DNA of 15,142 nucleotides from CAJQND01 sp051010055 (GTDB lineage: Bacteria > Pseudomonadota > Alphaproteobacteria > Rhizobiales > CAJQND01). The position numbers and the translations under genes were made by a program. How positions within the stretch are numbered: the first letter of the stretch is position 1; each line of letters starts with the position of its first letter. Shown here one piece after another: positions 1 through 6,572 of the stretch. The notes below the pieces were generated by a model, which made no database searches, was not told the origin of the DNA, and saw only the letters and a program-made list of their open reading frames with translations. Location of the stretch: positions 1 through 15,142 of the forward strand of contig JBPCVY010000261.1 of assembly GCA_051010055.1 (NCBI GenBank). The letters run 5' to 3'.

Positions 1-1212
1 GTGGATATGCTGCCGGCCGCGGGTTATGGCTCAACATCGGCATCGTGCGCGATCATCCGCACCCATTACTCCACATTGGCCGGAACCGCCCTTGCCTATG
101 AAGGATATTTCTACTGGAAGGACTGGGCCGGTTGGCTGGGCGTAGAAGATGAACGTGGCCTTGCTGAGTTCCGGGAAACCGGCTGCCTGGTCATGAAAAC
201 AGATGCAAACGGCCATCTCACCAAAATCATGGAATTCATGGACGAATTGTCTATCCCATACGAAAATTTCGACAATGCCGGCCTCAAAGCCCGCATGCCC
301 CACTATGACACTGCGCTGTTTGCCCCCGCCAAGCGCCCAGACATGGACGGCTTTGGTGAGCCGAGCGGTGATGGCGACTTGAGAGGCGCGGTTTATTTCC
401 CCTGCGCTGGTTACATTACTGACCCGCAGCTTTCAGCCCAGAATGAACAGCGGGCCGCAGAAGAAGCTGGCGGGGAGTTCATATTCAACAGGCGCGTCAC
501 TGAAATCCGCAAAGCCGCCGATGGCAAGGTTGCCGGGGTTTCTCTTGATGACGGCCAGGAAATCGACACGCCCGTGGTGGTGAATGTGGCCGGGCCTCAC
601 TCGTTCAAGGTCAACGAGATGGCCGGCGCCACCGGCGATATGACAATCGGCACCCAGGCGCTGAAGCAGGAAGTGGTGCATGTGCCATCGCCTGTTTCAG
701 ACTATGACAATCTTGGCATGGTGACATCGGACAGCGACATTTCCTGCTATACGCGGCCGGAGAATGGCAACTTCATCCTCATCGGCTCAGAAGACCCTGA
801 ATGCGACACGCGCGAATGGGTGGACCCTGACGGTTATGATGAAAATTTCTCCGAGCAATGGCGCATCCAGGCCATGCGCTGCGCCCAGCGCATTCCAGAG
901 CTTGGCATTCCCTCGGCCATGCGCGGCGTGGTGAGCCTTTACGATGTCACCGATGACTGGATACCCATTTACGATTGCTCATCGGTGCCGGGTTTCTACA
1001 TGGCGGTCGGCTCAAGCGGTAATCAGTTCAAGAACGCACCCATTGCCGGGGCCATGATGGCGCACCTTATTGAAAAGGTTCAGGCTGGGCATGATCACGA
1101 TATTGATCCGTTGCATTTCACCGGCCCCTACACCGGTTGCGATATTGATATTGGGTTTTATTCCCGCAAACGGGAAATCAACCCGGAAAGTTCATTTTCA
1201 GTACTAGGTTAA
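1..1212 (+). CDS. FAD-dependent oxidoreductase, DAO family (5' end missing)
   Basis: Flavin-dependent amine or amino-acid oxidase/dehydrogenase of the D-amino-acid oxidase (DAO) superfamily, the group holding sarcosine, dimethylglycine and D-amino-acid dehydrogenases. The frame is open from the first base, and the N-terminal Rossmann GxGxxG motif expected in the first 20 or so residues is absent, so roughly 30-40 residues lie before the window; the GTG at base 1 is probably an internal Val. Visible are a segment GYGSTSASCAIIRTHYS, typical of the stretch after the first Rossmann strand, a second FAD-contact region ending VVNVAGPHS, and a C-terminal AVGSSGNQFKNAPIAG segment typical of the flavin-binding C-terminus. 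The stop codon is shared with the Shine-Dalgarno of mscL, so the two are probably cotranscribed. The substrate is not readable. The nearby GcvT-fold gene suggests an N-methyl or similar amine, since sarcosine and dimethylglycine dehydrogenases fuse exactly these two folds; that link is inference. Confidence 0.85.
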   Translation: MDMLPAAGYGSTSASCAIIRTHYSTLAGTALAYEGYFYWKDWAGWLGVEDERGLAEFRETGCLVMKTDANGHLTKIMEFMDELSIPYENFDNAGLKARMPHYDTALFAPAKRPDMDGFGEPSGDGDLRGAVYFPCAGYITDPQLSAQNEQRAAEEAGGEFIFNRRVTEIRKAADGKVAGVSLDDGQEIDTPVVVNVAGPHSFKVNEMAGATGDMTIGTQALKQEVVHVPSPVSDYDNLGMVTSDSDISCYTRPENGNFILIGSEDPECDTREWVDPDGYDENFSEQWRIQAMRCAQRIPELGIPSAMRGVVSLYDVTDDWIPIYDCSSVPGFYMAVGSSGNQFKNAPIAGAMMAHLIEKVQAGHDHDIDPLHFTGPYTGCDIDIGFYSRKREINPESSFSVLG

Positions 1213-1222
1213 GGAGAAAATT

Positions 1223-1645
1223 ATGCTGAAAGAATTCAAAGAATTCGCCATGAAAGGCAACATGCTGGACATGGCGATTGGTATCGTGCTGGGCGCAACT
1301 TTCGGCACCATCGTCAAATCCCTGGTCAGCGATATTTTCATGCCGATCATTGGATACTTCTTTGGCGGTGTTGATTTCAGCAATCTGTTCATCACGCTGG
1401 GCGATGGCAAATTTGACAACCTGAAAGCTGCCCAGGATGCCGGTGCGGCGACCGTCAATTACGGCCTGTTCATCAATGCGGTCATCGCCTTCCTCATTGT
1501 TGCGTGGATTTTGTTCATGGTTGTAAAGGCCATGAATGCTGCACGCCGCGAGGAAGAAACGGCGGAAGAAGAAGCCCCTGCAGAACCGGCAGAAGACATC
1601 GCTCTTTTGACCGAAATCCGCGACCTTTTGAAAAAGAAGAAATAA
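1223..1645 (+). CDS. mscL: Large-conductance mechanosensitive channel MscL
   Basis: Inner-membrane homopentameric channel that opens under membrane tension and releases solutes during hypo-osmotic shock. The 140-residue product is close to the family length (about 136). The N-terminal amphipathic helix (MLKEFKEFAMKGN) leads into TM1 (about residues 15-45, DMAIGIVLGATFGTIV) with its gate glycines and alanines, followed by a periplasmic loop, TM2 (about 78-100) starting at the conserved NYGLFINAVIAFLIVA, a charged linker rich in Glu and Ala, and the conserved C-terminal helix ALLTEIRDLLKKK. The start is set by AAGGAG at 1211-1216, six bases upstream of the ATG. The Shine-Dalgarno overlaps the stop of the FAD oxidoreductase. 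It is followed by a gene in the opposite direction. Confidence 0.97.
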   Translation: MLKEFKEFAMKGNMLDMAIGIVLGATFGTIVKSLVSDIFMPIIGYFFGGVDFSNLFITLGDGKFDNLKAAQDAGAATVNYGLFINAVIAFLIVAWILFMVVKAMNAARREEETAEEEAPAEPAEDIALLTEIRDLLKKKK

Positions 1646-1686
1646 CTGCCAGGATTAAAGCGCTGCCGTTACAGAGCAACATCCTG

Positions 1687-1716
1687 CCACACTGAAACTT
1701 TCCCGCTTCAGCGTGG
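1687..1716. terminator. Imperfect hairpin between convergent genes
   Basis: Two ten-base arms (1687-1696 and 1707-1716) pair with one mismatch around a ten-base loop, in the 98-base gap between the mscL stop and the stop of the convergent DmdA-like gene. A T-run (1736-1739 and nearby) lies about 20 bases beyond it on the plus strand, too far for a textbook intrinsic terminator. It may still end transcription from one or both sides. The call rests on position and pairing only. Confidence 0.3.
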
Positions 1717-1743
1717 TTGGATAAAGTTACTCGCTTTTTGAGA

Positions 1744-2889
1744 CTACTTGGTTGCCGTTCTCGGTGTGAACGGCAGCGCGACCACCTCCGCAGCACGCGG
1801 GCCAATCTCGGTTTCGATCTCAATGCGCGATCCGGTTTCCCAGTGCGGAGATTTGACCATGGCAAAACCGATATTCTTCTCAAGCCGCGGGCTGTAAACG
1901 GCAGAGCGCAACTCACCCACCGGCGCACCATCGGCTTTAGCAGGCCACCATTCCCCGTTAACGCCAGGCAAGGCGTCACCTTCTATCTCAACACCGATCA
2001 GCTTTCGGTCGATGCCTGTTTCTGCAATCGTGCGCAACGCATCTTTACCGACAAAATCAGCATCCATTTCAAGATCAACCAACCTTTCAAGGCCGATATG
2101 AAACGGCGTATCCTCAGCGCCAAAATCTGCCGCATAGGAAATGATGCCCCCTTCGATGCGGCGGATGGTTGAGGGTGTGCCGGGCGCGATGCCATGCGGC
2201 TTTCCGGCTTCCATAACACGCTCCCACAGCTCATCACCGCGCGAACCATCGCGCAGGTAAAGCTCATAGCCGCGCTCTGACGACCAGCCTGTGCGCGAAA
2301 TAACCAGCGGAATGCCGTCCAGCTCGGTTTCAAAGTTCCAATAATACTTGAGATCCCATATGCCCTTGCCGAACAGGTCTTCCATCACGTTGACGGATTT
2401 TGGCCCCTGCAGCTGCAGCGGGCTCACATCGGGCTCGCAAATGGAGACGTTCATACCGGAATTGTACGCAAGTCCCTTCGCCCACAGGAGAATGTCGCTG
2501 TCTGCCAGCGACAGCCAGAAATGGTTCTCGCCAAGGCGCAGCAGCACCGGGTCGTTGATGCAACCGCCATTTTCGTCGGTGATGAGCACATATTTGCATT
2601 GATTGACGGCGCATTTAGAAAGATTGCGCGGGGTGAGAAGCTGGGTAAAACGGGCAGCATCTGGCCCCGTTATCTCCACCTGGCGCTGAACCGATACGTC
2701 CCATAGGGCGCAATTAGTAACCAGCGCCCAGAAATCCGCCTCCGGGCTTTCATACCAGAGCGGCATCCACATGTGATTGTAGACCGAATAGCCCTTGCAA
2801 CCCCAGCGCTCGGTAGCGCCAAAAAAGGGTGATTTGCGCACCCGGGTTGCGAAGGAAGTATAAGGCGCGCCAGTTCTTATCTCAGCCAA
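1744..2889 (-). CDS. DmdA/GcvT-fold tetrahydrofolate-dependent methyltransferase-like protein
   Basis: Member of the GcvT (aminomethyltransferase) fold, which transfers one-carbon groups to tetrahydrofolate. By eye it resembles the DMSP demethylase DmdA of Ruegeria more than true GcvT: shared signatures include KGYSVYNHM near the N-terminus, CINDPVLLRL, HFWLSLADSD, CEPDVSPLQLQGP, and RTGWSSERGYELYL where GcvT usually has RTGYTGEDGFE. The C-terminal barrel follows from about residue 290. The open frame extends to an ATG at 2934, but a TTG at 2889 has a strong GGAGG (2897-2901) seven bases upstream and gives 381 residues, nearer the DmdA length, so I chose it. The gene is divergent from the aminotransferase operon and convergent to mscL. 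It could be a DMSP demethylase, or a paralogue acting on another methylated onium or amine compound; the fold is certain and the substrate is not. Confidence 0.8.
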   Translation of the reverse strand: MAEIRTGAPYTSFATRVRKSPFFGATERWGCKGYSVYNHMWMPLWYESPEADFWALVTNCALWDVSVQRQVEITGPDAARFTQLLTPRNLSKCAVNQCKYVLITDENGGCINDPVLLRLGENHFWLSLADSDILLWAKGLAYNSGMNVSICEPDVSPLQLQGPKSVNVMEDLFGKGIWDLKYYWNFETELDGIPLVISRTGWSSERGYELYLRDGSRGDELWERVMEAGKPHGIAPGTPSTIRRIEGGIISYAADFGAEDTPFHIGLERLVDLEMDADFVGKDALRTIAETGIDRKLIGVEIEGDALPGVNGEWWPAKADGAPVGELRSAVYSPRLEKNIGFAMVKSPHWETGSRIEIETEIGPRAAEVVALPFTPRTATK

Positions 2890-2896
2890 GTGTTTG

Positions 2897-2901
2897 CCTC
2901 C
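2897..2901 (-). promoter_or_regulatory. Shine-Dalgarno selecting a TTG start
   Basis: GGAGG on the minus strand sits seven bases from TTG at 2889-2887. The upstream ATG of the same frame (2934) lies on the far side of this site and has no comparable purine-rich sequence. This site decides the start of the DmdA-like gene. Confidence 0.65.
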
Positions 2902-2910
2902 CAAAAACAG

Positions 2911-2940
2911 TTGACCCGTATCGCAATTACGCATTCTATT
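2911..2940 (+). promoter_or_regulatory. Putative sigma70 promoter of the aminotransferase-kinase-enolase operon
   Basis: TTGACC at 2911-2916 (5 of 6 to consensus) and TCTATT at 2935-2940 (4 of 6) are separated by 18 bases. Transcription would begin near 2947, leaving a leader of about 30 bases before the ATG at 2976. This argues against the far-upstream in-frame start at 2829, which would lie before the promoter and overlap the divergent gene. Confidence 0.45.
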
Positions 2941-2975
2941 GCAGCGCTTACCTTCTTATCTCAGGTTCCACTAAA

Positions 2976-4193
2976 ATGGTACATGTCAGCGACGCGAAAG
3001 ACGAAAACCACGACATTTTGAACGCCCTTCGAAAGTCCGTCCGCGATGAACCCGAAAGCGGCATCGTGAACGCGGCCAACTATGTGTGGAAACTGGGCAG
3101 GGAGGCCATTCCCATGTGGGTTGGCGAGGGCTCTGAACCAACGCCGGAATTCATATGCCGGGCAGCGGTGGATGCTTTGGCACGCGGGGAAACATTCTAT
3201 ACCCATCAGCGCGGCATCCCGGAGCTGCGGAACGCCCTTGCCAGCTATCATGAACGTCACTATGGCAAACCTTTTGATGCGGAAAATTTCTATGTCACCG
3301 TCGGCGGCATGGGCGCCATCCAGATAGCTGTGCAAGCAGTGGCGGAGGCCGGCTCTGAGATCGTCATTCCCAGCCCCGCATGGCCCAACTATGCAGCGCC
3401 CATGCGCATGCACCAGGTAACGCCAGTTGAAGTTCCCATGCGCTTTGCGAACGGTACCTGGCACATCGACCTTGACCGGCTCCTTGGCGCTGTTACCGAC
3501 AAAACCCGCGCTATCGCCATTAATTCGCCGTCCAATCCGGTAGGTTCTGTGGTTGGCGATGAAGAACTCATCGCCATCCGTGATTTCTGCCGCAACAAAG
3601 GCATCTGGATTATCGCCGATGAGGTTTATCACCGCTTTTTCTATCCTGTTAAACCGGGCGCAGGGGCCATCGCACCCTCGTTCCAGAACCATTGCGATGC
3701 TGAGGAGCAGGTTATCTACGTAAATACATTCTCAAAGAACTGGGCCATGACTGGGTGGCGCATGGGCTGGATGCAGGCGCCTCAGGCCATGGGCCAGAAA
3801 ATTGAGAACCTCATTCAATACAACACCTCTGGCGTGCCCTCCTTCATGCAGCCGGCAGGTGTTACCGCCCTGAATGAGGGAGAGGACTTCGTTGCCAAGC
3901 AGGTGGCCCACTGCAAGGAAGGTCTCGACATCGTTCTTTCCACCCTGGGCCGGCGCAACGATATTGCCTACCAGCGCCCGGAAGGTGCGTTCTACTATTT
4001 CTTCAAAGTTGACGGCATTGAGGATTCAACCGCTGCAATCCGCACTTGGATTGACGAAATTGGCGTAGGCCTTGCCCCGGGCACGGCATTCGGCCCGGGC
4101 GGCGAGAGCTGGTTCCGCATGTGTTATGCGGGCGCACATGAGGACCTTCGCACAGCGTGCGAGCGCCTTTCCGGGTGGCTGGACCGGAGATGA
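2976..4193 (+). CDS. PLP-dependent aminotransferase, class I/II (fold type I)
   Basis: Cytosolic aminotransferase of the aspartate-aminotransferase superfamily, 405 residues from the chosen ATG. Visible landmarks in order: THQRGIPELRNALASYH (the usual Y-x-x-x-G-x-x-x-L-R block), a glycine-rich PLP phosphate-binding turn VTVGGMGAIQIAV, PSPAWPNYAAP with the ring-stacking aromatic, NSPSNPVGSV, the cofactor aspartate in IIADEVYHRFFY, the PLP-binding lysine Lys254 in NTFSKNWAMTGWRMGW, and a C-terminal ESWFRMCYA with the substrate carboxylate-binding Arg. The frame is open back to 2829, but that start lies inside the divergent gene; the ATG at 2976 fits the family and the putative promoter, although its Shine-Dalgarno is weak. 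The stop overlaps the start of the kinase gene (ATGA), so the two are translationally coupled. Substrate unknown; a neutral or hydroxylated amino acid is possible given the neighbours. Confidence 0.92.
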   Translation: MVHVSDAKDENHDILNALRKSVRDEPESGIVNAANYVWKLGREAIPMWVGEGSEPTPEFICRAAVDALARGETFYTHQRGIPELRNALASYHERHYGKPFDAENFYVTVGGMGAIQIAVQAVAEAGSEIVIPSPAWPNYAAPMRMHQVTPVEVPMRFANGTWHIDLDRLLGAVTDKTRAIAINSPSNPVGSVVGDEELIAIRDFCRNKGIWIIADEVYHRFFYPVKPGAGAIAPSFQNHCDAEEQVIYVNTFSKNWAMTGWRMGWMQAPQAMGQKIENLIQYNTSGVPSFMQPAGVTALNEGEDFVAKQVAHCKEGLDIVLSTLGRRNDIAYQRPEGAFYYFFKVDGIEDSTAAIRTWIDEIGVGLAPGTAFGPGGESWFRMCYAGAHEDLRTACERLSGWLDRR

Positions 4194-5203
4194 TAGCAGA
4201 CGGGCCCGATAATGAAATTATCGAGGCCCTAGTGCATGCCGGGCTGATTGATAACCAGGTCGGCGCGAAATTCGTCCGAATGACCGGCGGAGTTTCCTCA
4301 GACATCTGGAAGGTGGAAACGCCTCACCGCACATTCTGCGTCAAGCGCGCGCTGGCCAAAATGAAGGTTGAGGCAGATTGGTTTGCACCGGTTGAGCGCA
4401 ACCGGTTTGAGGTGGCGTGGTATGAGCGCATCAACGAAATCGTTCCAGGCGCTGCCCCCAAAATCCTTGCCCATGATGAGAGGCATGGCCTTTTTGCGAT
4501 GGAATTTCTCAACCCGGCGCGCCATGCCCTATGGAAAGAAGAACTGCGGCATGGACGGGTGCGCCTCGAAGATGCTCGCGCATGCGGTGAACGCCTTTCC
4601 CGTATTCACAGCGCAACCGCAGGAAATGAAAAACTTGCCGCGCTATTCCCATCAACTGAGATTTTTCACGCCCTCCGCCTTGAGCCCTATCTGGAAGCCA
4701 CCGCAACAAGCCACCCTGACCTTAAAGAGGTGCTCTTCGGCCTCAGCAAGCGCACCGCCAATATGCGACTTGCCATGATCCACGGTGATGTCAGCCCCAA
4801 GAACATACTCATCGGTCCGGACGGCCCGGTATTCCTCGATGCTGAGTGTGCCACATTTGGCGATCCGGCATTTGACCTTGCATTCTGCCTCAATCATTTC
4901 CTTCTAAAGTGCTTATGGACACCTGAAGCTCATTCGAAGTTCCTGGAAGCGTTTGAAACGATGGAAGTTGCATATTTGCAAATCGTTGACTGGGAAGCGC
5001 CGGCCAGCCTGGAAGCGCGCGCGGCAAGCCTTCTTCCTGGTCTGTTTCTTGCCCGCATCGACGGCAAGTCGCCGGTTGAATACATCACCGAAGAACGGGA
5101 AAAGGAAAAGGTGAGACGATGCGCCCGTGCGCTTTTGCAACGGACACCAAAAAAGCTGGCCGAAATCAGCCAAGCCTGGCGGGAAGAGTTGGACGATGAA
5201 TAG
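4190..5203 (+). CDS. APH-family small-molecule kinase (phosphotransferase)
   Basis: Protein-kinase-like phosphotransferase of the APH/choline-kinase/methylthioribose-kinase group, which phosphorylates a hydroxyl of a small molecule with ATP or GTP. In the 337-residue product an N-terminal lobe carries a glycine-rich turn MTGGVSSDIWKV (about 31-42) and the nucleotide-contact lysine Lys52 in FCVKRA. The C-lobe has the Brenner catalytic motif HGDVSPKN (198-205, catalytic Asp200, metal ligand Asn205) and FLDAECATFGDPAFDLA with the second metal ligand Asp217. The ATG overlaps the aminotransferase stop by four bases; an in-frame GTG at 4157 is an alternative. The end overlaps the enolase-like start by eight bases. 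An aminoglycoside resistance role is unlikely in this metabolic operon; the more likely job is activating a hydroxylated intermediate for the enolase paralogue. The acceptor cannot be read from the sequence. Confidence 0.88.
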   Translation: MIADGPDNEIIEALVHAGLIDNQVGAKFVRMTGGVSSDIWKVETPHRTFCVKRALAKMKVEADWFAPVERNRFEVAWYERINEIVPGAAPKILAHDERHGLFAMEFLNPARHALWKEELRHGRVRLEDARACGERLSRIHSATAGNEKLAALFPSTEIFHALRLEPYLEATATSHPDLKEVLFGLSKRTANMRLAMIHGDVSPKNILIGPDGPVFLDAECATFGDPAFDLAFCLNHFLLKCLWTPEAHSKFLEAFETMEVAYLQIVDWEAPASLEARAASLLPGLFLARIDGKSPVEYITEEREKEKVRRCARALLQRTPKKLAEISQAWREELDDE

Positions 5204-6482
5204 CGAGATTACAAAAGTCATAGGTCGCCAGGTGTGGGATTCGAGGGGTAGGCCGACGGTGGAGGCGGAAGTGTACCTTGCCGGAGGCGCTATGGGCCGG
5301 GCCATTGCCCCGGCAGGCGCTTCAACAGGCAGCGGCGAGGCCCTTGATTTGCGTGATGGGGGAGACGCTTACGGTGGCTATGGCGTTTCCGGAGCGTTGA
5401 ACGCGGTCAACGGCGAGATTGCCAGCGCCCTTGCCGGACGCGATGCCCACCAGCAAAGCGAAATCGACAATGCCATGATTGCCCTTGACGGAACGCCTGA
5501 TAAGTCGCGCCTTGGCGGCAATGGGCTTGTGGCGGTTTCAATGGCGGTTTGCCATGCAGCTGCCTCTAGCGAGGGAGTGCCCCTTTGGCGCTATCTGGCA
5601 GGAAACAATGCGGCAGCTTTCCTGCCCCTTCCGGAAATCCAGATTTTCGGCGGCGGTGCCCATGCAGGCCGCAGCGTTGATGTGCAGGATTTCATGGTTA
5701 TCGCCATCGGCGCAGAAACCTATGCCCAGGCCCTTGAATGGGCATCTGATGTTTACCGCAGCGCCGGCAAGGTGATGGCTGAGGGGGGTCGGTTGGCAGG
5801 CGTTGCTGATGAGGGCGGATATTGGCCTGTATTTGATTCCAACGAACAGGCGCTTGATTTCCTCATGCGCGCCATTGAACAAGCCGGCTTCACGCCGGGT
5901 GATGATATCGCCATTTCCCTTGATATCGCCGCATCCGACTTCGGCAAAAACGGGCGCTACACACTTGCGCGCGATAAAAGGCAGGTGGATTCCGATGGGC
6001 TTTCAGAAATGCTCATCGGCTGGCTGGAGCGCTACCCGATTGTTGCCATTGAAGACCCCCTTGGCGAGGACGATGGCGATGCCATGGCCGACTTTACCGA
6101 CGCGGCAGGGCCAAAAGTTGAAGTCGTCGCAGATGATTTCATCTGCACAAACGCTAAAAAAATTTCCGCGGCCCACGAGCAAGGCGCCTGTAATACCGCC
6201 CTCATCAAGCCCAATCAGGCAGGAACCTTTACCGAAGCAAAGGCGGCATTTGATGCGGCAAACACTGCAAACTGGCAATCCATCGTTTCCGCCAGATCAG
6301 GGGAAACAGAAGATGTGACAATCGTTCATCTGGCCGTGGGCTGGGGGGTGAAACAGCTGAAAGTGGGCTCGTTTGCCCGCTCAGAACGCATGGCGAAATG
6401 GAACGAAGGTCTGCGCATTTCGGAAGCTCTGGGGCCAGATGGCGGCAAACTTGGACCAAAAGGGAGCTTTCCCTGGGGTTAG
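5196..6482 (+). CDS. Enolase-superfamily paralogue with altered active site
   Basis: Full-length enolase homologue, 428 residues against about 430 for housekeeping enolases. N-terminal lid loops are present (WDSRGRPTVEAEV, PAGASTGSGEAL). The barrel keeps the metal ligands Asp243 (SLDIAAS), Glu286 (IEDPLGEDD) and Asp313, the catalytic acid Glu206 (ADEGGY), the catalytic base Lys338 (LIKPNQAGT), His156 (GGAHAG), Arg367-Ser368 (ARSGETED) and Lys389. Against yeast enolase two catalytic-pocket positions differ: His373 is Ala366, in SARSGETED instead of SHRSGETED, and Glu168 is Asp165 (QDFM instead of QEFM); the NGG before His156 is GGG. The ATG overlaps the kinase stop, with GGAAGAG upstream, so it is the third gene of a coupled operon rather than the usual enolase locus. 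Either a relaxed enolase or, more likely, an enzyme acting on another 2-phosphorylated or related acid. Enolase paralogues with new activity are known, for example in phosphinothricin biosynthesis. Confidence 0.9.
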   Translation: MNSEITKVIGRQVWDSRGRPTVEAEVYLAGGAMGRAIAPAGASTGSGEALDLRDGGDAYGGYGVSGALNAVNGEIASALAGRDAHQQSEIDNAMIALDGTPDKSRLGGNGLVAVSMAVCHAAASSEGVPLWRYLAGNNAAAFLPLPEIQIFGGGAHAGRSVDVQDFMVIAIGAETYAQALEWASDVYRSAGKVMAEGGRLAGVADEGGYWPVFDSNEQALDFLMRAIEQAGFTPGDDIAISLDIAASDFGKNGRYTLARDKRQVDSDGLSEMLIGWLERYPIVAIEDPLGEDDGDAMADFTDAAGPKVEVVADDFICTNAKKISAAHEQGACNTALIKPNQAGTFTEAKAAFDAANTANWQSIVSARSGETEDVTIVHLAVGWGVKQLKVGSFARSERMAKWNEGLRISEALGPDGGKLGPKGSFPWG

Positions 6483-6512
6483 CCGGCCCCGGTTAGCCTT
6501 ACTTTCGTATCA

Positions 6513-6542
6513 GCGACAATCTCACTTGATTTCTGCTAAACT
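6513..6542 (+). promoter_or_regulatory. Weak promoter candidate before the sensor kinase
   Basis: GCGACA (6513-6518) and TAAACT (6537-6542), 18 bases apart, each match 4 of 6 consensus bases. They lie in the 90-base gap between the enolase paralogue and the sensor kinase. The gap and the change of function make a separate promoter reasonable, but the match is weak. Confidence 0.25.
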
Positions 6543-6572
6543 CTTGCCGGGAATGATGGAAACAGGCAGCAA

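Noticed and set aside
2829..2975. Longer aminotransferase start giving 49 extra residues
   Set aside because: It would begin inside the divergent gene and upstream of the likely promoter, and the added residues do not resemble an aminotransferase N-terminus.
2961..3692. A 243-codon minus-strand open frame inside the aminotransferase gene
   Set aside because: The aminotransferase on the other strand has all the family motifs; the antisense product shows none.
4190..5203. Aminoglycoside resistance gene
   Set aside because: The APH fold is shared by many metabolic kinases; tight coupling to an aminotransferase and an enolase paralogue and the absence of mobile elements argue for metabolism.
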